Below, one piece after another: positions 45,794 to 57,169 of a stretch of 64,000 nucleotides of DNA (position 1 is the first letter of the stretch; each line of letters begins with the position of its first letter). The DNA is from Sphagnum compactum. Lineage: Eukaryota; Bryophyta; Sphagnopsida; Sphagnales. The stretch is taken from positions 3,410,001 to 3,474,000 of the forward strand of contig OZ234497.1 in NCBI GenBank assembly GCA_965153455.1, in the 5' to 3' direction. The notes beneath the pieces are model-generated. The model did no database searches, had not been told where the DNA came from, and saw only the letters and a list, made by a program, of their open reading frames with translations. The position numbers and the translations under genes are program-made.

Positions 45794-46880
45794 TCAATGA
45801 CGATGATGATGGTCATGCTTTTGATGATGCCTCTCATGCTTCTCAGCTTTGTGCATTTTGTGAGCCTCATGATGCTCATATAGGGCATACCCAGCAAGTC
45901 CCAGAGTTGCTGCCTCAGCAGCTTGTGCTTCCATGTGATGTCTCTGAACATGCGCAGGATCCACTTTCTCTTCACGTTTTTCATACTGTTGCAAAAACAA
46001 GGAAAAAGACCAGTAAACTGTCAGAAACTATTGATCAATTGACTGAGAAGAAGACCACACAAATTCTCGATCTAATTAGGGTCTCTTTCCATTAGGCTGC
46101 TGTGATCAGAGTTACACACTGTGCTGTGATCACAGCACCCGAATGGAAAGTCACTGACATAGTGCCTTGTTTCTTGCTGTTAGGACAGTTGATTTCCATT
46201 GGAGAGCTGCAAATGCATTGAAAATATGTAAATTAATCATGTGAGGAAGTCTGGGGACTCATGTTCTTATGAAAAAAGGAGCTGAGATGTCACTGTATGG
46301 TGAATCAGAGTGAGACTCCCAGCTCTCACAGCTCCTGCAATTGGTCAATGCTTGACTAGTAGCGCTATGAGATGGCTTTGAGCACTACTAGTTCAAAAAA
46401 CATACTGGAAAGCTGCTGTGATCACAGCAGCCCAATGGAAAGATGCCCTTAGTCTACAGTTAGTTAGTGTTTTCAAAGGAGCAGAGTACTACAGTCCTGG
46501 AAACAAGGGAATGTGCCATTGGGATGTGAACCTTTTTGTCAATGAGAAGAAGAATAGCAGATCAGTAGTAAGGATGATAAACTCACAGCAGCAAAGACCG
46601 CAGCTCCCAAGGCTCCCATTTCAGCCCTGTGTTCATGCTGTTTATGTCTGTGCTCTTACGCCTGCAGATTCTGATACTGCTGATCTGGGTACATCCCCTG
46701 AGCACCACCCAACCCTTGAACCGGCTGCATCATCATCTGTGGATTTCCGCCATAGTACGGCCCTGGGGCCGGGTAGTAAGGACCGGCTGGGGGTGCAGCT
46801 CCATAGCCAGGCCCGAGAGGGTAGTAAGCTGGAGCACCAGCGCCTTGTCCTTGATGACGAAGGTTATGAAGGCGCGACAT
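45794..46880 (-). CDS. ABA/WDS (ASR-type) domain protein with Gly/Pro/Tyr-rich N-terminus
   Basis: The start exon (46880 downward) encodes MSRLHNLRHQGQG and a segment rich in Gly, Pro, Tyr (repeated PYY) to about residue 74. A middle exon ending at 46587 encodes AEMGALGAAVFAA, and the last exon (45985..45794) encodes 63 residues beginning YEKREEKVDPAHVQRH and ending in a His-rich tail. The joined part follows the ABA/WDS pattern of ASR proteins (alanine-rich helix, EK..DP.H..RH, an Ala/Gly stretch LGLAGYALYEHHE). Family members are small hydrophilic, stress- and ripening-related proteins that bind zinc, act as chaperones and enter the nucleus. A TAA (46658-46656) lies in frame between the first two parts. 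Removing it needs an intron of 33 nt (donor GTAAGA at 46659) or 66 nt (donor GTACCC at 46692), both to the acceptor ACAG at 46627 and both in frame (about 150 or 139 residues). The last intron (46586-45986) holds a MITE. Confidence 0.7.
46079..46448. mobile_element. PIF/Harbinger-like MITE in the last intron of the ABA/WDS gene
   Basis: The 370-bp element is bounded by TTA target duplications (46076-46078 and 46449-46451). The ends are GGGTCTCTTTCCATTAGG and, on minus, GGGCATCTTTCCATTGGG, each continuing into CTGCTGTGATCA. A TTA duplication plus GGG-starting inverted repeats fits PIF/Harbinger. The right end contains a 20-nt perfect palindrome (half-site GCTGCTGTGA, 46412-46431) and an internal copy has an 18-nt palindrome (half-site GTGCTGTGA, 46121-46138). 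There is no coding capacity. Confidence 0.85.
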
Positions 46881-47016
46881 CGTCGACGCTCAAGATTTAT
46901 GCACTCTAGAATCACAAGTAGTTTTGCTGAATATTCTCCACTCCTCTCTTCCCTTGGCTCTATCTTTCAGCAAGTCGGTGTCCTTCAGAAAAAAAACCAA
47001 GCACCAAATCCCTTGT

Positions 47017-47041
47017 TCTCTCTCTCTCTCTCTCTCTCTCT
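47017..47041. repeat. (TC)n tract upstream of the ABA/WDS gene
   Basis: Twelve TC units lie about 140 bp upstream of the ATG on the gene's 5' side. They read as (GA)n on the gene strand. Confidence 0.85.
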
Positions 47042-48734
47042 GAAACAACAAGGAGAAAAATCCTTGCCCCAGCGTGTAAGTAAGTAAAATTCTCCAAGTT
47101 TACGCCCTTTGAAAATTTGGCTAATTCCTCGTGTGGATGAATCGACGACCTCGAAGACTGGAGTCCAAATCAGAAAGCTCAGCTTGAGTGACTAGATGAT
47201 GATGATGAACTAGCAGTAAAATCAACCAATTTATAGTGCTTGCTTATGTGAAATGCTGTGGTCTCCAAGGGGATGTCCGCAGAAGTTGTGCAAACAAGCG
47301 TGTGCGGTTGATGACGGCGGATGCGCGCAACACGGACGTAAGGAACGCAGCAGCAGCACCAACACCTCCACCGCAACTCCCTAGAGAACACGGTTCCAAG
47401 TTCTAGTCTCTTTTGTCTTTTTCAAATTTGTGAGGGAGGTGGGGTTGGCCATCACTCACAATAGGATTTAGCCAAATTTGGTTACAGGTCAGAGAGCAAA
47501 GTAAAAAAGTTTCAGAATCGTGCTATATTTTGGCGAAATGCTAAAGCCAATTTTCTAAATGTGGCGATCTCAAAAAAAATCCTCATAATGTGACGACTTT
47601 GAGCATTTGTAACGGTTTTTCTTTTCCTTCTTTTTCCCTTCTTCTTTCCTCCTTTTTTGGGATCGGATGTGAAAAATAGCCAAAAACAGCAACTCCGAAC
47701 TTCCAATGTCCCTTGCAGCCGCACGTACCTTGGCGGGTAAGAGCTAAGAATCTTGTGTGTGCACGACAAAGTCTTAACAAGACATACCAACATTGCGTTC
47801 TTTTTCAGAGGATGCAAGTTCAAAGGCTCACATTAGATGAGGGTCGAGGGTCCAATTTCCTAGGAACCAATTACGACTGATTTGAAACAAATTGAACCTT
47901 TGAGTTAGATTCTACCTTGGTCCCTAGCCTGATTCTTGTGTAACCTAAAAATAGTGTTAGATGTTTTCTGTGGATGAAGGTACAAACCTTAATTCAACTT
48001 GGTGGTTGAAGTGTTGGTGAGGCGGTGTTTCAACGGCGTCAAAAATTTTGTTTCTAATGTGTTTCTGTTTTTGGTGTGTTTCGTTGCTTTGCAGGTTATG
48101 ATGACGGGAGCTTGGTGAGTTAATTTTTGAGATGGAACGCAAGCTCAGCTACTCAATGAAAACTCTTCATGAACTTTGTAAATCACGTTTTTGCAAGGAG
48201 ATTGGCAGGAAGATTGCTGGGATCGAGGGGATGAAGTTACGAGGAGTATATTTGAGGTAGGCTGAGGAGGAGTTCTGGCAGTTTTTTGGGTGATGACGAA
48301 AAAGCTAAGTGGCTAGACATTCTGAAGACATGAAGTGTGTGTAGGATTTGGATTTGGATTTTGGGAGTGGTAATTTGTTAAGAGTAAGGTTTCATTAAGA
48401 TTGCTAGAATGGAAGCACCTTGACAATTAAATTTCCGTTGCGTCAAGAGTTAGGAAAAGGTTTAGAGGTTTAGTATTTTTTTTGTAGGGACCAACACAAG
48501 GGAGATGATGATTGTGTCAAAGGTTTCTGGAGTGGTTGTGTGGTAGCTCATGTGTGATAACGTTGGGGATCTTGAGATGATGAGTGCGCAATCTATTCCA
48601 TCCTAAAGAGAGAGTGCCTGCTGCATTTGTGGGAGCTCCGAGGTTTTTGGGAAGGGGATGTTGGAAAATAAAATATATTACCTTGACTGTCCTGCCTTGA
48701 ATCTCTGTCCAGTCTCTGAGAGGAATCATGTGAA

Positions 48735-48790
48735 GTTGTTGAATCGCTCTTTGTGGGGTTTTGTTGTTGAATCGCTCTTTGTGGGGTTTT
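48735..48790. repeat. Perfect 28-bp tandem duplication
   Basis: Two identical copies start with GTTGTTGAATCGCTCTTTG, then 7 bp of a third copy follow. Identity implies recent slippage. Confidence 0.9.
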
Positions 48791-48941
48791 GTTGTTGGGT
48801 ATGAGCTGCCACTCCTATGAAACAACCTGTTGATTCTCCGAGAGAAAATCAAGAATGAAATTGATCCTTTGTGGTCCATAAAAATAGGACGATAGAATGT
48901 AGATGTCTGCAAGGGTTTTGATAAAAAGTAATATTTGAAGT

Positions 48942-49048
48942 AGATTTGTCCATCTCTATAAACTTCAGTGATATGCACCAATCTCTGTATGCTCAGATCT
49001 GTCCATTTATATAAAACTTCAGTGATATGTACCAATCTTTGTATGCTC
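48942..49048. repeat. 53-bp tandem duplication
   Basis: Two copies begin AGATTTGTCCAT and AGATCTGTCCAT and both contain ACTTCAGTGATATG and GTATGCTCA. They are about 90% alike by eye. Confidence 0.85.
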
Positions 49049-49659
49049 AACAGTTGGGATTTATACAATGGTGAAAATATTTCCCCTTGTTTTTTGGTGA
49101 CATTTGGTTCTCCAAATCAGGAGCTCTCCTTCTAGCACTATTTTTGGTCCCAACCAATTGATTTTCCCTCCAAAATAGGTGCCATGTAGGTTTAGGTCAC
49201 AGGAATAAAATTTATTGAAAAAGGAAGGTTTTTAATATGTAAATTAATCTTTTGAAAAAATTGACCTTCATATTAAAAAGTTTTATAAGTAATCCCATGT
49301 AAAAGTCAAAATTGACATGCAAATTGTTTTATGGAATGATAAATGGCGAGATATTAAATTTAGACATTTTCAATAAATAAATAACCAAATTAATGTTTCA
49401 TGCTAAAACCCAAATTAGGTTATAAAACAAAATATGATTAATGGTTAATTACATATTACTATGAATTAATGGCTTCAATAAGTAAAGGATCCTCAACTTG
49501 GGCCATGAAAATTTTCAAGGATAAAGGATTTATATGCCCAATTGTGATTTTCTATGAAAAGATAAATGATTGACAATTGAACACATATAATCAGTCAATG
49601 ACCCTAATAAATAACCGATGAAAAGAATAGATGATTAAAGACTTACACATACCCATCGC

Positions 49660-49852
49660 CAATGGTCATTTTTACATGTACCCATGATGTCAACAGAATG
49701 AACGCCCCAGATACGTCAGGATGGCCAGGACAACATACGAACATACCCGGGGGTCATGAAGTTGGGACCAGTATCCGGCATGCAGTGATTTGAACCCACG
49801 ACCGATTTGCAATGCGGCACGGGCATGCGTCCTAACCAATAGGCTACTCCTA
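49660..49852 (-). mobile_element. tRNA-derived SINE upstream of the SEC23-like gene
   Basis: On minus the head reads GGAGTAGCCTATTGGTTAGG (box A) and GTGGGTTCAAATCACTGC (box B), spaced as in a tRNA, then a GC-rich body beginning ATGCCGGATACTGG. The acceptor stem does not pair, and the body continues well past tRNA length, so this is a SINE rather than a tRNA gene. Its 5' end lies about 290 bp upstream of the SEC23 ATG and it points away from that gene. The 3' end is approximate. Confidence 0.65.
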
Positions 49853-49918
49853 CACAAGAAGAGAAGTGCTCTGTAGAGCGAGGGAAGGGACGAAGGGATT
49901 GCGATCGAGCTTGCGCGC

Positions 49919-49940
49919 GAGCGAGAGAGAGAGCGAGAGA
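49919..49940. repeat. (GA)n tract in the SEC23 promoter or leader
   Basis: GCGAGAGAGAGAGCGAGAGA about 205 bp upstream of the ATG, followed by a strongly purine-rich leader (50068-50144). Confidence 0.8.
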
Positions 49941-50144
49941 TCGCCCGGAAAATGGAGGAGCAAATACTGGTAGCTTATCAACAAGAAGCGATGAGAAGCA
50001 GGAGCAGGAGTAGAGGAATCTTAAGAATCAACAAAATCTTGACCTTGATCAATAGAGTACAGAATTAGAAGGAAGACAAGAACAACAAGAGGAAGAAGAA
50101 GGAGAAGGAGAAGAAGAACCTGAAGCCGTAGAAGAGAAGCAGGC

Positions 50145-53100
50145 ATGGCTGTCAGGTTCACGGCCTCGAGATGTCCAGTAGATCTGGACGTACAAGAATC
50201 TTGCGGAGTGCCATGGGGCGCTACGGTGGTGCCTTTTGCGGCAGTGGACGAGCACGGCCGAGCTCCGGAGCACGGCGGTAATGCTCAGCTGCTGCCGCGA
50301 TGCGATAGCTGCTGGGCGTACATCAACTACGTCTGCGACGTCGACAAGTGGGCCTGGACCTGTGCTCTCTGTGGTAACCTAAATGGCTTCTCCGATGACA
50401 CATCTGCACGGTACCGGTCTTCTCAGGCTCCGGAGCTGCTATCCTCCTTCATCGACTTCGAGATGGATGGTGTGTGCTTTCTTCTCCTCCAAGCATTCTA
50501 GAACTGCTGCAAGTTTCTTGTTCTGTTTCTGCAATTGAACATCTGTGTGCCTCGAGTTGTCATCATGGTGCCAGGGGCGTGCTGCAAGTTTGTCTCCTGA
50601 CTGAGTGCAAAACATCCCTCACTAACAATCTTCTTGTTAAACAGAGGAGCTGCCAAATCCAGAAGATGAAGACTTCCAGGCAAGACCGGTATTTGTTGCA
50701 GCAGTGGACCTATCTGGTGTGTGACCTTTCTTCTCAGTTTTAGGGTTTGACCACGTCTAGCTGCTGTAGTTCTTCTTAGGATTCGATCATTGTGCTCAAA
50801 GTGTGTCCTCGGTGAGATGTTATTCCGTTACTTGTCGACCACTTAATGCTCACGGTGTGTACGACGCCCTAACGTCATTTTGATCTGGACGTTCTACAGC
50901 TTCGGAGGAGTTTCTGGAGCTTGTGAAGAGCTCTCTACTTGCTGCACTTGAAGGTTTTCTTCTTGAACCTTTGCCGCACAACAATCCATTGAGGAATGAT
51001 AATGCTTTATTTAGGTCATAATTGACCCTAACTAGATGTCAGATAAGTCCTTCACTTGTGTAGGGTCTAAGAATGTGACAATCCTCTTTGGAGGTCTGAG
51101 TTTTGAGTATGACAAGTGCAAGGTATCTATTGATGACTGTCTAGACACCCTAGTGCATGTGTTTCCCATCCCCTAAGCCTTGAAAATCTGATAGAGAGTT
51201 GTTGATTGGATATTAGTCAATGCCATGTGCAGCAATTGGTCCTGGGTCACTGTTTGGACTTGTGACCTTCAGTCACAAAATAGGGCTCTATGATGTCCAA
51301 GGGCCCATTCCTGTGGTGAAGCACATCATGATCCCAGCTGATATGGATGGGCGCATTCCTGTTGATTTGGAGATGGCTATGCCACTGTCTTCATTTCTTG
51401 CTCCTGTAAGTTGCACCTCATCTTTGTATTCTGTTCTAGATGGTCATTTGCATTCTCAAATGCCATATCCTATGTATCCTATGTAGCATGCAGTTGAAGT
51501 CAGTGGTCTGTATAGGCCTTGTGTTCAACTTTCTGGAACTCATGAATGAATCTTGTGTTACTGGAGCAAGGTCGAGAGCAATAAGGAGCACATTGCAGCA
51601 GCTCTTGAAACTTTGAAACCAACAAGCTCATGGGAGCGAGCTACTGCAGCTGGACAAGGCATAGAGGGAGTTACCATGGGTGGACGTGGATTTGGTGTAG
51701 CCATGGATGCCCTTATCAAGTACCTGGGGACTGAGCATGGTGTAACATTTGCTATGGGTATGAAACCTAGCTAAAAGTTTGTGCTTGCGTATGAGCCACA
51801 TCTGGACATACCTATAATACCTACATGCAGATATTGCTATATGTAATGTTATAGTATGGATCTTCAGCCTCCTTATGTCTTGCAAATGTTTTTTAAATGT
51901 AAAATCATGCATCTCTAGATGTCTACATGCTGCACTTTTTGACAATTTTTGGTGGGTCATCTTGCAGCACGAGTGTTCGCATTCCTGTCAGGTCCACCTG
52001 ACTATGGTGCTGGGCAGTTGGACACAAGACGTTATGGAGAGCAGTATGCTAGCAAAAGGATAGATGCAGACAAGGCTTTGCTTCCAGAGCAAACACCATT
52101 TTACAAAGACCTGGTGGGTCACACTGGTACCTTTGATGGTGTCTGACCAAAGCTAGTACATAGGTTGTGAAGAGGCACTGTTATACTGAAGATGTTGAAG
52201 ATAAAGATTGTGCTGTACATTGTTTGCCCTGCTTATTCTGGTTGAGGGGTATGCGGCATGGCACAGGCTGCAAATGCAGCAGAATCAGGCGTTTGTGTGG
52301 ATCTGTTTGTAATCACAAATGAGTACACAGACTTGGCATCACTCAAGTACTTGAGCATTGAAAGTGGGGGTAGCCTTATTCTGTACTCTAATACTGATGA
52401 AGCAACTCTTCCACAAGACCTGTACGTTGACTTCCAGCAAGCATTTTCTCATGACAATCGTAGTTGTGCATATGTTGTCTCAATTACAGAAATTGGATAT
52501 TGTGTACTTTGAGGATTGTACTCCAGGAAGAGCTCATTGTACTGAGGCAGGTCTGTACATGTGTACCATTCTTGTTGTATGTTCTCAAATGCTGTGAATT
52601 ACATCATGTGTTTGTTTCACAAGGTTGGAGTTTTACATCTGCAGATATCGGATGCTGAGTCGACCTTATGCATTTGGATGTGTGCTACGTATTCGAACCT
52701 CTCCAGAGTTCAAATCTGCTCGTGGGGTAGGTTCTTGTCCCTCTCAGTGCTATTTTGCAGATGCAAACAGATGTTATGAGGTGCTCCTGATTGCTTGTGT
52801 CTTAGCTTTGTGTTGTAACTTAAAATGTGGAGGCTTATGGGTGCAGTATGGCCACTACTTCCCAGATCCTCAATATGAGAATGTCCAGCACATTATATGC
52901 TGTGATCAGTATGCAACATATGCTTTTGATTTTGAGTTTTCCAACTCAAATGGCTTCACCAGGTGTGGTCATATTTTTAACTCCAAAATGAGGCTGACAT
53001 GTAAACCCTGAATTCTTGTAGGAAATTCTACTTTTTAATTCCTTATTTGCTGTAGTAGTGTGCAACTGTTGTCTTTTGACCATTTTGTACCCTTTATCTA

Positions 53101-55243
53101 ATTCAGGAACAAAGACTTTTTTCCTCCACAGTGATGCATGTAGTCCTGCACAATGATAATCTATTGACATTGAAGTGTGCTCTTGCAGGAATCAAGATAG
53201 TCCACCAGTAGTGCAACTTGCATTTCAGTATTCAATCTTGGTTCCTCATAATGACAATGCCAGACCCTTAACGACTAGCAGGAATCACCACAATAACTCG
53301 GCTGTAAGTTCCAGGTATTGATCAGGGAAAAGTTAAGTTTGTTGCTGGTACTATGCTGATTTTCCAGGCTAAATGTCAGCAATCATATAATTGTGTCAGT
53401 GAGCCACTGTGATTTACACCATGACCTCAGCTTGCAGCTGCAATCCAACTAAACAGCAAAATGTTGATATTTGATTGCAGACAAGGGTACACTCTGAAGA
53501 GACGTCTAAGAATACGAACACTTCAGATTGGTGTAGCTGCCAACTATGCAGAGCTGTATGAGAGTGTAGAACCGGAGGTCATTCTTACAGTCCTCACACA
53601 CAAGGTAATGCCATGTTACTGACATTTGCTATAAAATCTACAGTTCACTCTATAAAACATTCTGAACGTCACTCAAATTTTGATAGGCCAACCTGTTGGC
53701 TTTAAAGGGGTTTAGGACATCTAGTGATGCTGGAGCCTGCAATAGTGTGTTTTAAGGTCTGACAGAAGATGTCTTTCTGTAATTTGTTGTCACTGCCTTT
53801 CGTGATGAAGGTGATGGTCTGTCACTTCGTGAGCGACTCTCATGAGGTTATGACTGCACTCATTGTCGTGTTACCTTTAATTGTTGTTGTGGAGATTTCT
53901 CTGCAACTTCATCGATCAATTTGTTGTCTGCTGTGAAGCAGATTATACAGGCATCATTGGAAGATGGTGTAAAAGAGGCACGTGCACTATTACATGACTG
54001 GCTAGTCATTCTTACTGCACAATACAATGAGTACAACAAGCTTGCGCAGTTTGGGCAACGTGACAACAGCAATCGAGTGGATGCCACATTCTCCAAGTGC
54101 CAACCATTACAGGCCCTTCCCAGACATGTATTTGCACTATTGCGAAGCTCCCTTCTCAGGAGCCATGAGGAGGGGGTTCATCCAGATCACCGGATATATC
54201 TTCAATGTCTTTTCAGGTATAAACATGCATGGTGAGGAAAAATACAGTAAATAGGTTTGGGTGGTACCAAGTTAGGTCTAGCTATGTTGACCATGTTCTC
54301 TATGCATTCTTGTCTGTCAACCATATTTGATGGTGTGTGGCCAGAGGCATTTTGCATGTGGAATGACATAGAGGTGTGCATTTTGCTTTGGGGATCCAGT
54401 GCATTGGAGCCCTCGTATCTGCTACGGGCTGTGTATCCAGTTTTGTCATCATATGAGACGCCAGATAAGCAAGCCTACCCTCGCCACTCCCTTAGTCGGG
54501 CAGCACTCATCACTAGTGGCAGTCCCATCTTCTTCCTTGATGCATTTACATCCCTCATTGTGTATTATGCGCCAACTGCAGATCCATCTCTGCCATTTCC
54601 ACCACCTCAGAACTGTAAGTGATTTGCGTAGACTGTCTCATTGAGATCTGATATTGAATTCCTTCATGTGAGAAGACACCCATATAGATATGCTAGGAAA
54701 TTTTGTGAGCATGTATAGGCCCACTGCTCATGATATTTCTAAATTCACATGTGAGGGTTCCATCAGGGTTTTTGCAGGATGGATATGTTCTCCTGTGTGA
54801 ACATCAAGAATGAACTGTGTTTTCTCAAAGAGATTTAATCCCCTCTGTTTAGAAGTCTTGTCTATATAGGGAGCTCAACTTTGTAGCCTAATTCACTTGA
54901 AAAGAACATTGAAATATGCACCATGACTGTCTCTGATGTTCTAATATTGTCAGGGAATATCTAAGAGCCTGCCTGATGAAATGCTCCTCTAGTGAAGGAT
55001 AGTAACAGTTATGCACTGTGCATTTGGGCAGGTGCATTGCGGGGGATGATCAACAAGTTGAAGCAGGAGAGAAATATTACTCCTAAGCTCCTGATGATAA
55101 GGGGAGGATATGATAATGCAGAGCCCTTTGAGCGGTATTTGATAGAGGAGCAAGATGTGGATGGTAGTGGTGTAGCAATAGGCATGGGGTTTGTGTCATT
55201 TTTGGACCAGATTGCTCATGATGTTGTCAAGTTTATGAAGTGA
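50145..55243 (+). CDS. SEC23: SEC23-like COPII coat protein (AT2G27460/SEC23D type)
   Basis: Fourteen exons join into 753 residues: 50145-50469, 50645-50716, 50900-50953, 51233-51405, 51571-51757, 51968-52113, 52267-52421, 52645-52726, 52847-52962, 53189-53314, 53481-53604, 53942-54216, 54400-54614, 55032-55243. All introns are GT-AG and the frame stays open. The zinc finger is C53-X2-C56...C73-X2-C76. The trunk domain spans about 118-390 (LFGLVTFSHKIGLYDVQGP, FLSGPPDYG), then a beta-sandwich (RPYAFGCVLRIRT, YGHYFPDPQYEN), a helical domain (ARALLHDWLVILTAQYN) and a gelsolin-like end (SGSPIFFLDAF...EEQDVDG). Length and order match the divergent plant SEC23 clade represented by AT2G27460 (about 745 residues). 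SEC23 pairs with SEC24 and stimulates GTP hydrolysis by SAR1 when COPII vesicles form on the ER. It has no operon-like neighbour. Exons 7-8 use the donor GTACGT at 52422; a longer alternative around 52625 is possible but less likely. Confidence 0.95.
53805..53880 (+). repeat. Short dispersed repeat, copy in SEC23 intron 11
   Basis: GTGATGGTCTGTCACTTCGTGAG, split as GTGATGGTCTG and TCACTTCGTGAG, then TGAGGTTATGACTGCACTCATT. It matches 55750-55825 downstream of the gene in the same orientation. Confidence 0.6.
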
Positions 55244-57165
55244 TGGAGTTGGCACTACTGTAGGATCAGTTTTCTTCTTTCCAGAGATGACATCACATTA
55301 AGTCTGCTATGTAAGGAGTGGGAACCACAAGGTGTAGTCTTGATACCAAAATGTTTGGTGGGTGGATAACTGGCTCAAGAGTTGATTCTTTTTCTCCTTC
55401 AGTTCAGTAGGAGATTCGTCCCTGTTTAGAGGTGCTTGAAACATTTTCTGATCACCAAAACTAGGAGGAAATATTAAGATGTCTGAAGTGCAGACATGAT
55501 GATTGGACACCCTCTACTTAGCTGGCTCTTAAGATGCCTGTGTAGTACTGTGGTCATGTCTCTTGTGATCTATAATATCATGACCAAGTCTTCTTGTCCT
55601 TCCAGAAATGCGACAGGAATCCAGGATGCAGATGTTTGTATGCTAATTCGCTTGACATTTTGGACAGATTATTATATACTTATGTATACCAATCCTTCCT
55701 TCAGAGCTGATGAAGTCATGGGGAGGTCATGGCAGCTCATTGTTGCTATTCATGATGATCATGATGGTCTGACACTTTTGTGAGTGACTCATAAGGTTAT
55801 GAACTCACTCATTCTTTGTTCTTTTAGTTTTGGTCTTGCTGGAACTGACATAATGGTTACCTTCGAAGGGTTGTTACTGAGTTTCCTGTGCAATCTCATA
55901 GATATATATGATGGGTGTTGTGCCTATCAAGGGGTTGAGTTAGGTGTTGCATGTTTGGTAACAGGACTTTTATGTTGGTTAAACCATGGGTGTGGGATGG
56001 GTGAGTTCAGTTAGAATTTAAAGAGTTGGTTGCTCACAGGGAAGCTTGAAGTTGTAGACAGGATTGATGGTACATTTTTCAACTGGGGATGTGTGGCAGG
56101 GTGACAGGAGTAAACGAAGACAAATGTGCTCTCAACTTCAAGCTTTACTGTTTTGCAAGGAATGTGAAGTAAAGAAAGAGGTAAATAAAAAACACCATGG
56201 CCAACAACACTAAATACCACTAGAAGAATGATACCTGATAGTATAATGGGAACCTGAGTGAGAACAGTCCACTAGAGATATAACACCTCGTGGATGTACT
56301 TCTAGTATCTTTTCAGTTACTCACAGGCTGAATGGGAAAACTTGTAGTATCTCTCCACAATCAAGGTAACTATTAACATTAATGATTGATCTTGGAGTTG
56401 GAATCAAGTGTGACATCTGTTGACTCCATCTTTCACTCCTAATTCCATTCTCTTTCCTGCAGTAAAATCTTAATATGCATATCAACTTTCATTAGCATGA
56501 TCTGCCCGTCCTATGTAAGTTCCAAGAGTCTGGAGTTTAATTGAACCTGGTGGCTTGGTCAAGATATCTGGCTCTTGTTTTGTGGTTGCAACGCACACCA
56601 TGTCAGCTATCCAACGTGCACCTGCTCACATATATTGTGATGGTGTATTACAATATCTTTTGTACATGTATGTAGAACAGGATTTTTCATGAGCGTGATT
56701 GCGTGAGGATTGTCACAATGTAGTTGCAGTCGGGTATCTTCCAAGTATTGCAACTCCTTTGTAGGAGTGTTAACCAGGGTTCAAACACAATAGGAGTCAC
56801 AAGAAGTGTGGACAATACTTCAAATTGTACTTCACAGCTTTGAAAAATCATCATGGGAACACAATAATTTGGATTATTAGTTTTTTATTTGTGAATAATC
56901 CATAATAATTGCAACCTTAAAAGTCATAGATTTGATGTGAATTCTTGATGTTTAAAGAGTCCTTTTTTATATTTAAAATAGTCGAAACAAGGTTGTGGAC
57001 AAATGGTCTGCCATGGCTTTTTGAGACCCATGTCTTACACAAAAGTCCATACACCAAGAGAAAATGGAGTGATATGAAGGAAAAGAACAAATACAATGAT
57101 ACACTTATCTCCCTCGAAAAAGAACCAATGTCGTAGTTTTTGAAAGATAAAATAAAATTCAACAC
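55244..57165. other. Region downstream of the SEC23-like gene
   Basis: The first several hundred bases probably include the 3' UTR. A diverged copy of the intron 11 segment lies at 55750-55825 (CATGATGGTCTGACAC, AAGGTTATGAACTCACTCATT in parts). No further gene is recognised. Confidence 0.4.
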
Positions 57166-57169
57166 TCAC

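Larger units (their letters stand above)
47042..49655. other. Intergenic region between the ABA/WDS and SEC23 genes
   Basis: The open frames, the longest being 183 codons at 48517-49068 minus, show no family signature. The longest one spans two recent local duplications, which inflate it. 47.6-48.5 kb has fragments of protein-like sequence without a continuous frame. Confidence 0.4.

Noticed and set aside
48517-49068. 183-codon minus-strand open frame
   Set aside because: It runs through two local tandem duplications (28 bp and 53 bp), has no family signature and shows internally repeated peptides that come from the duplications.
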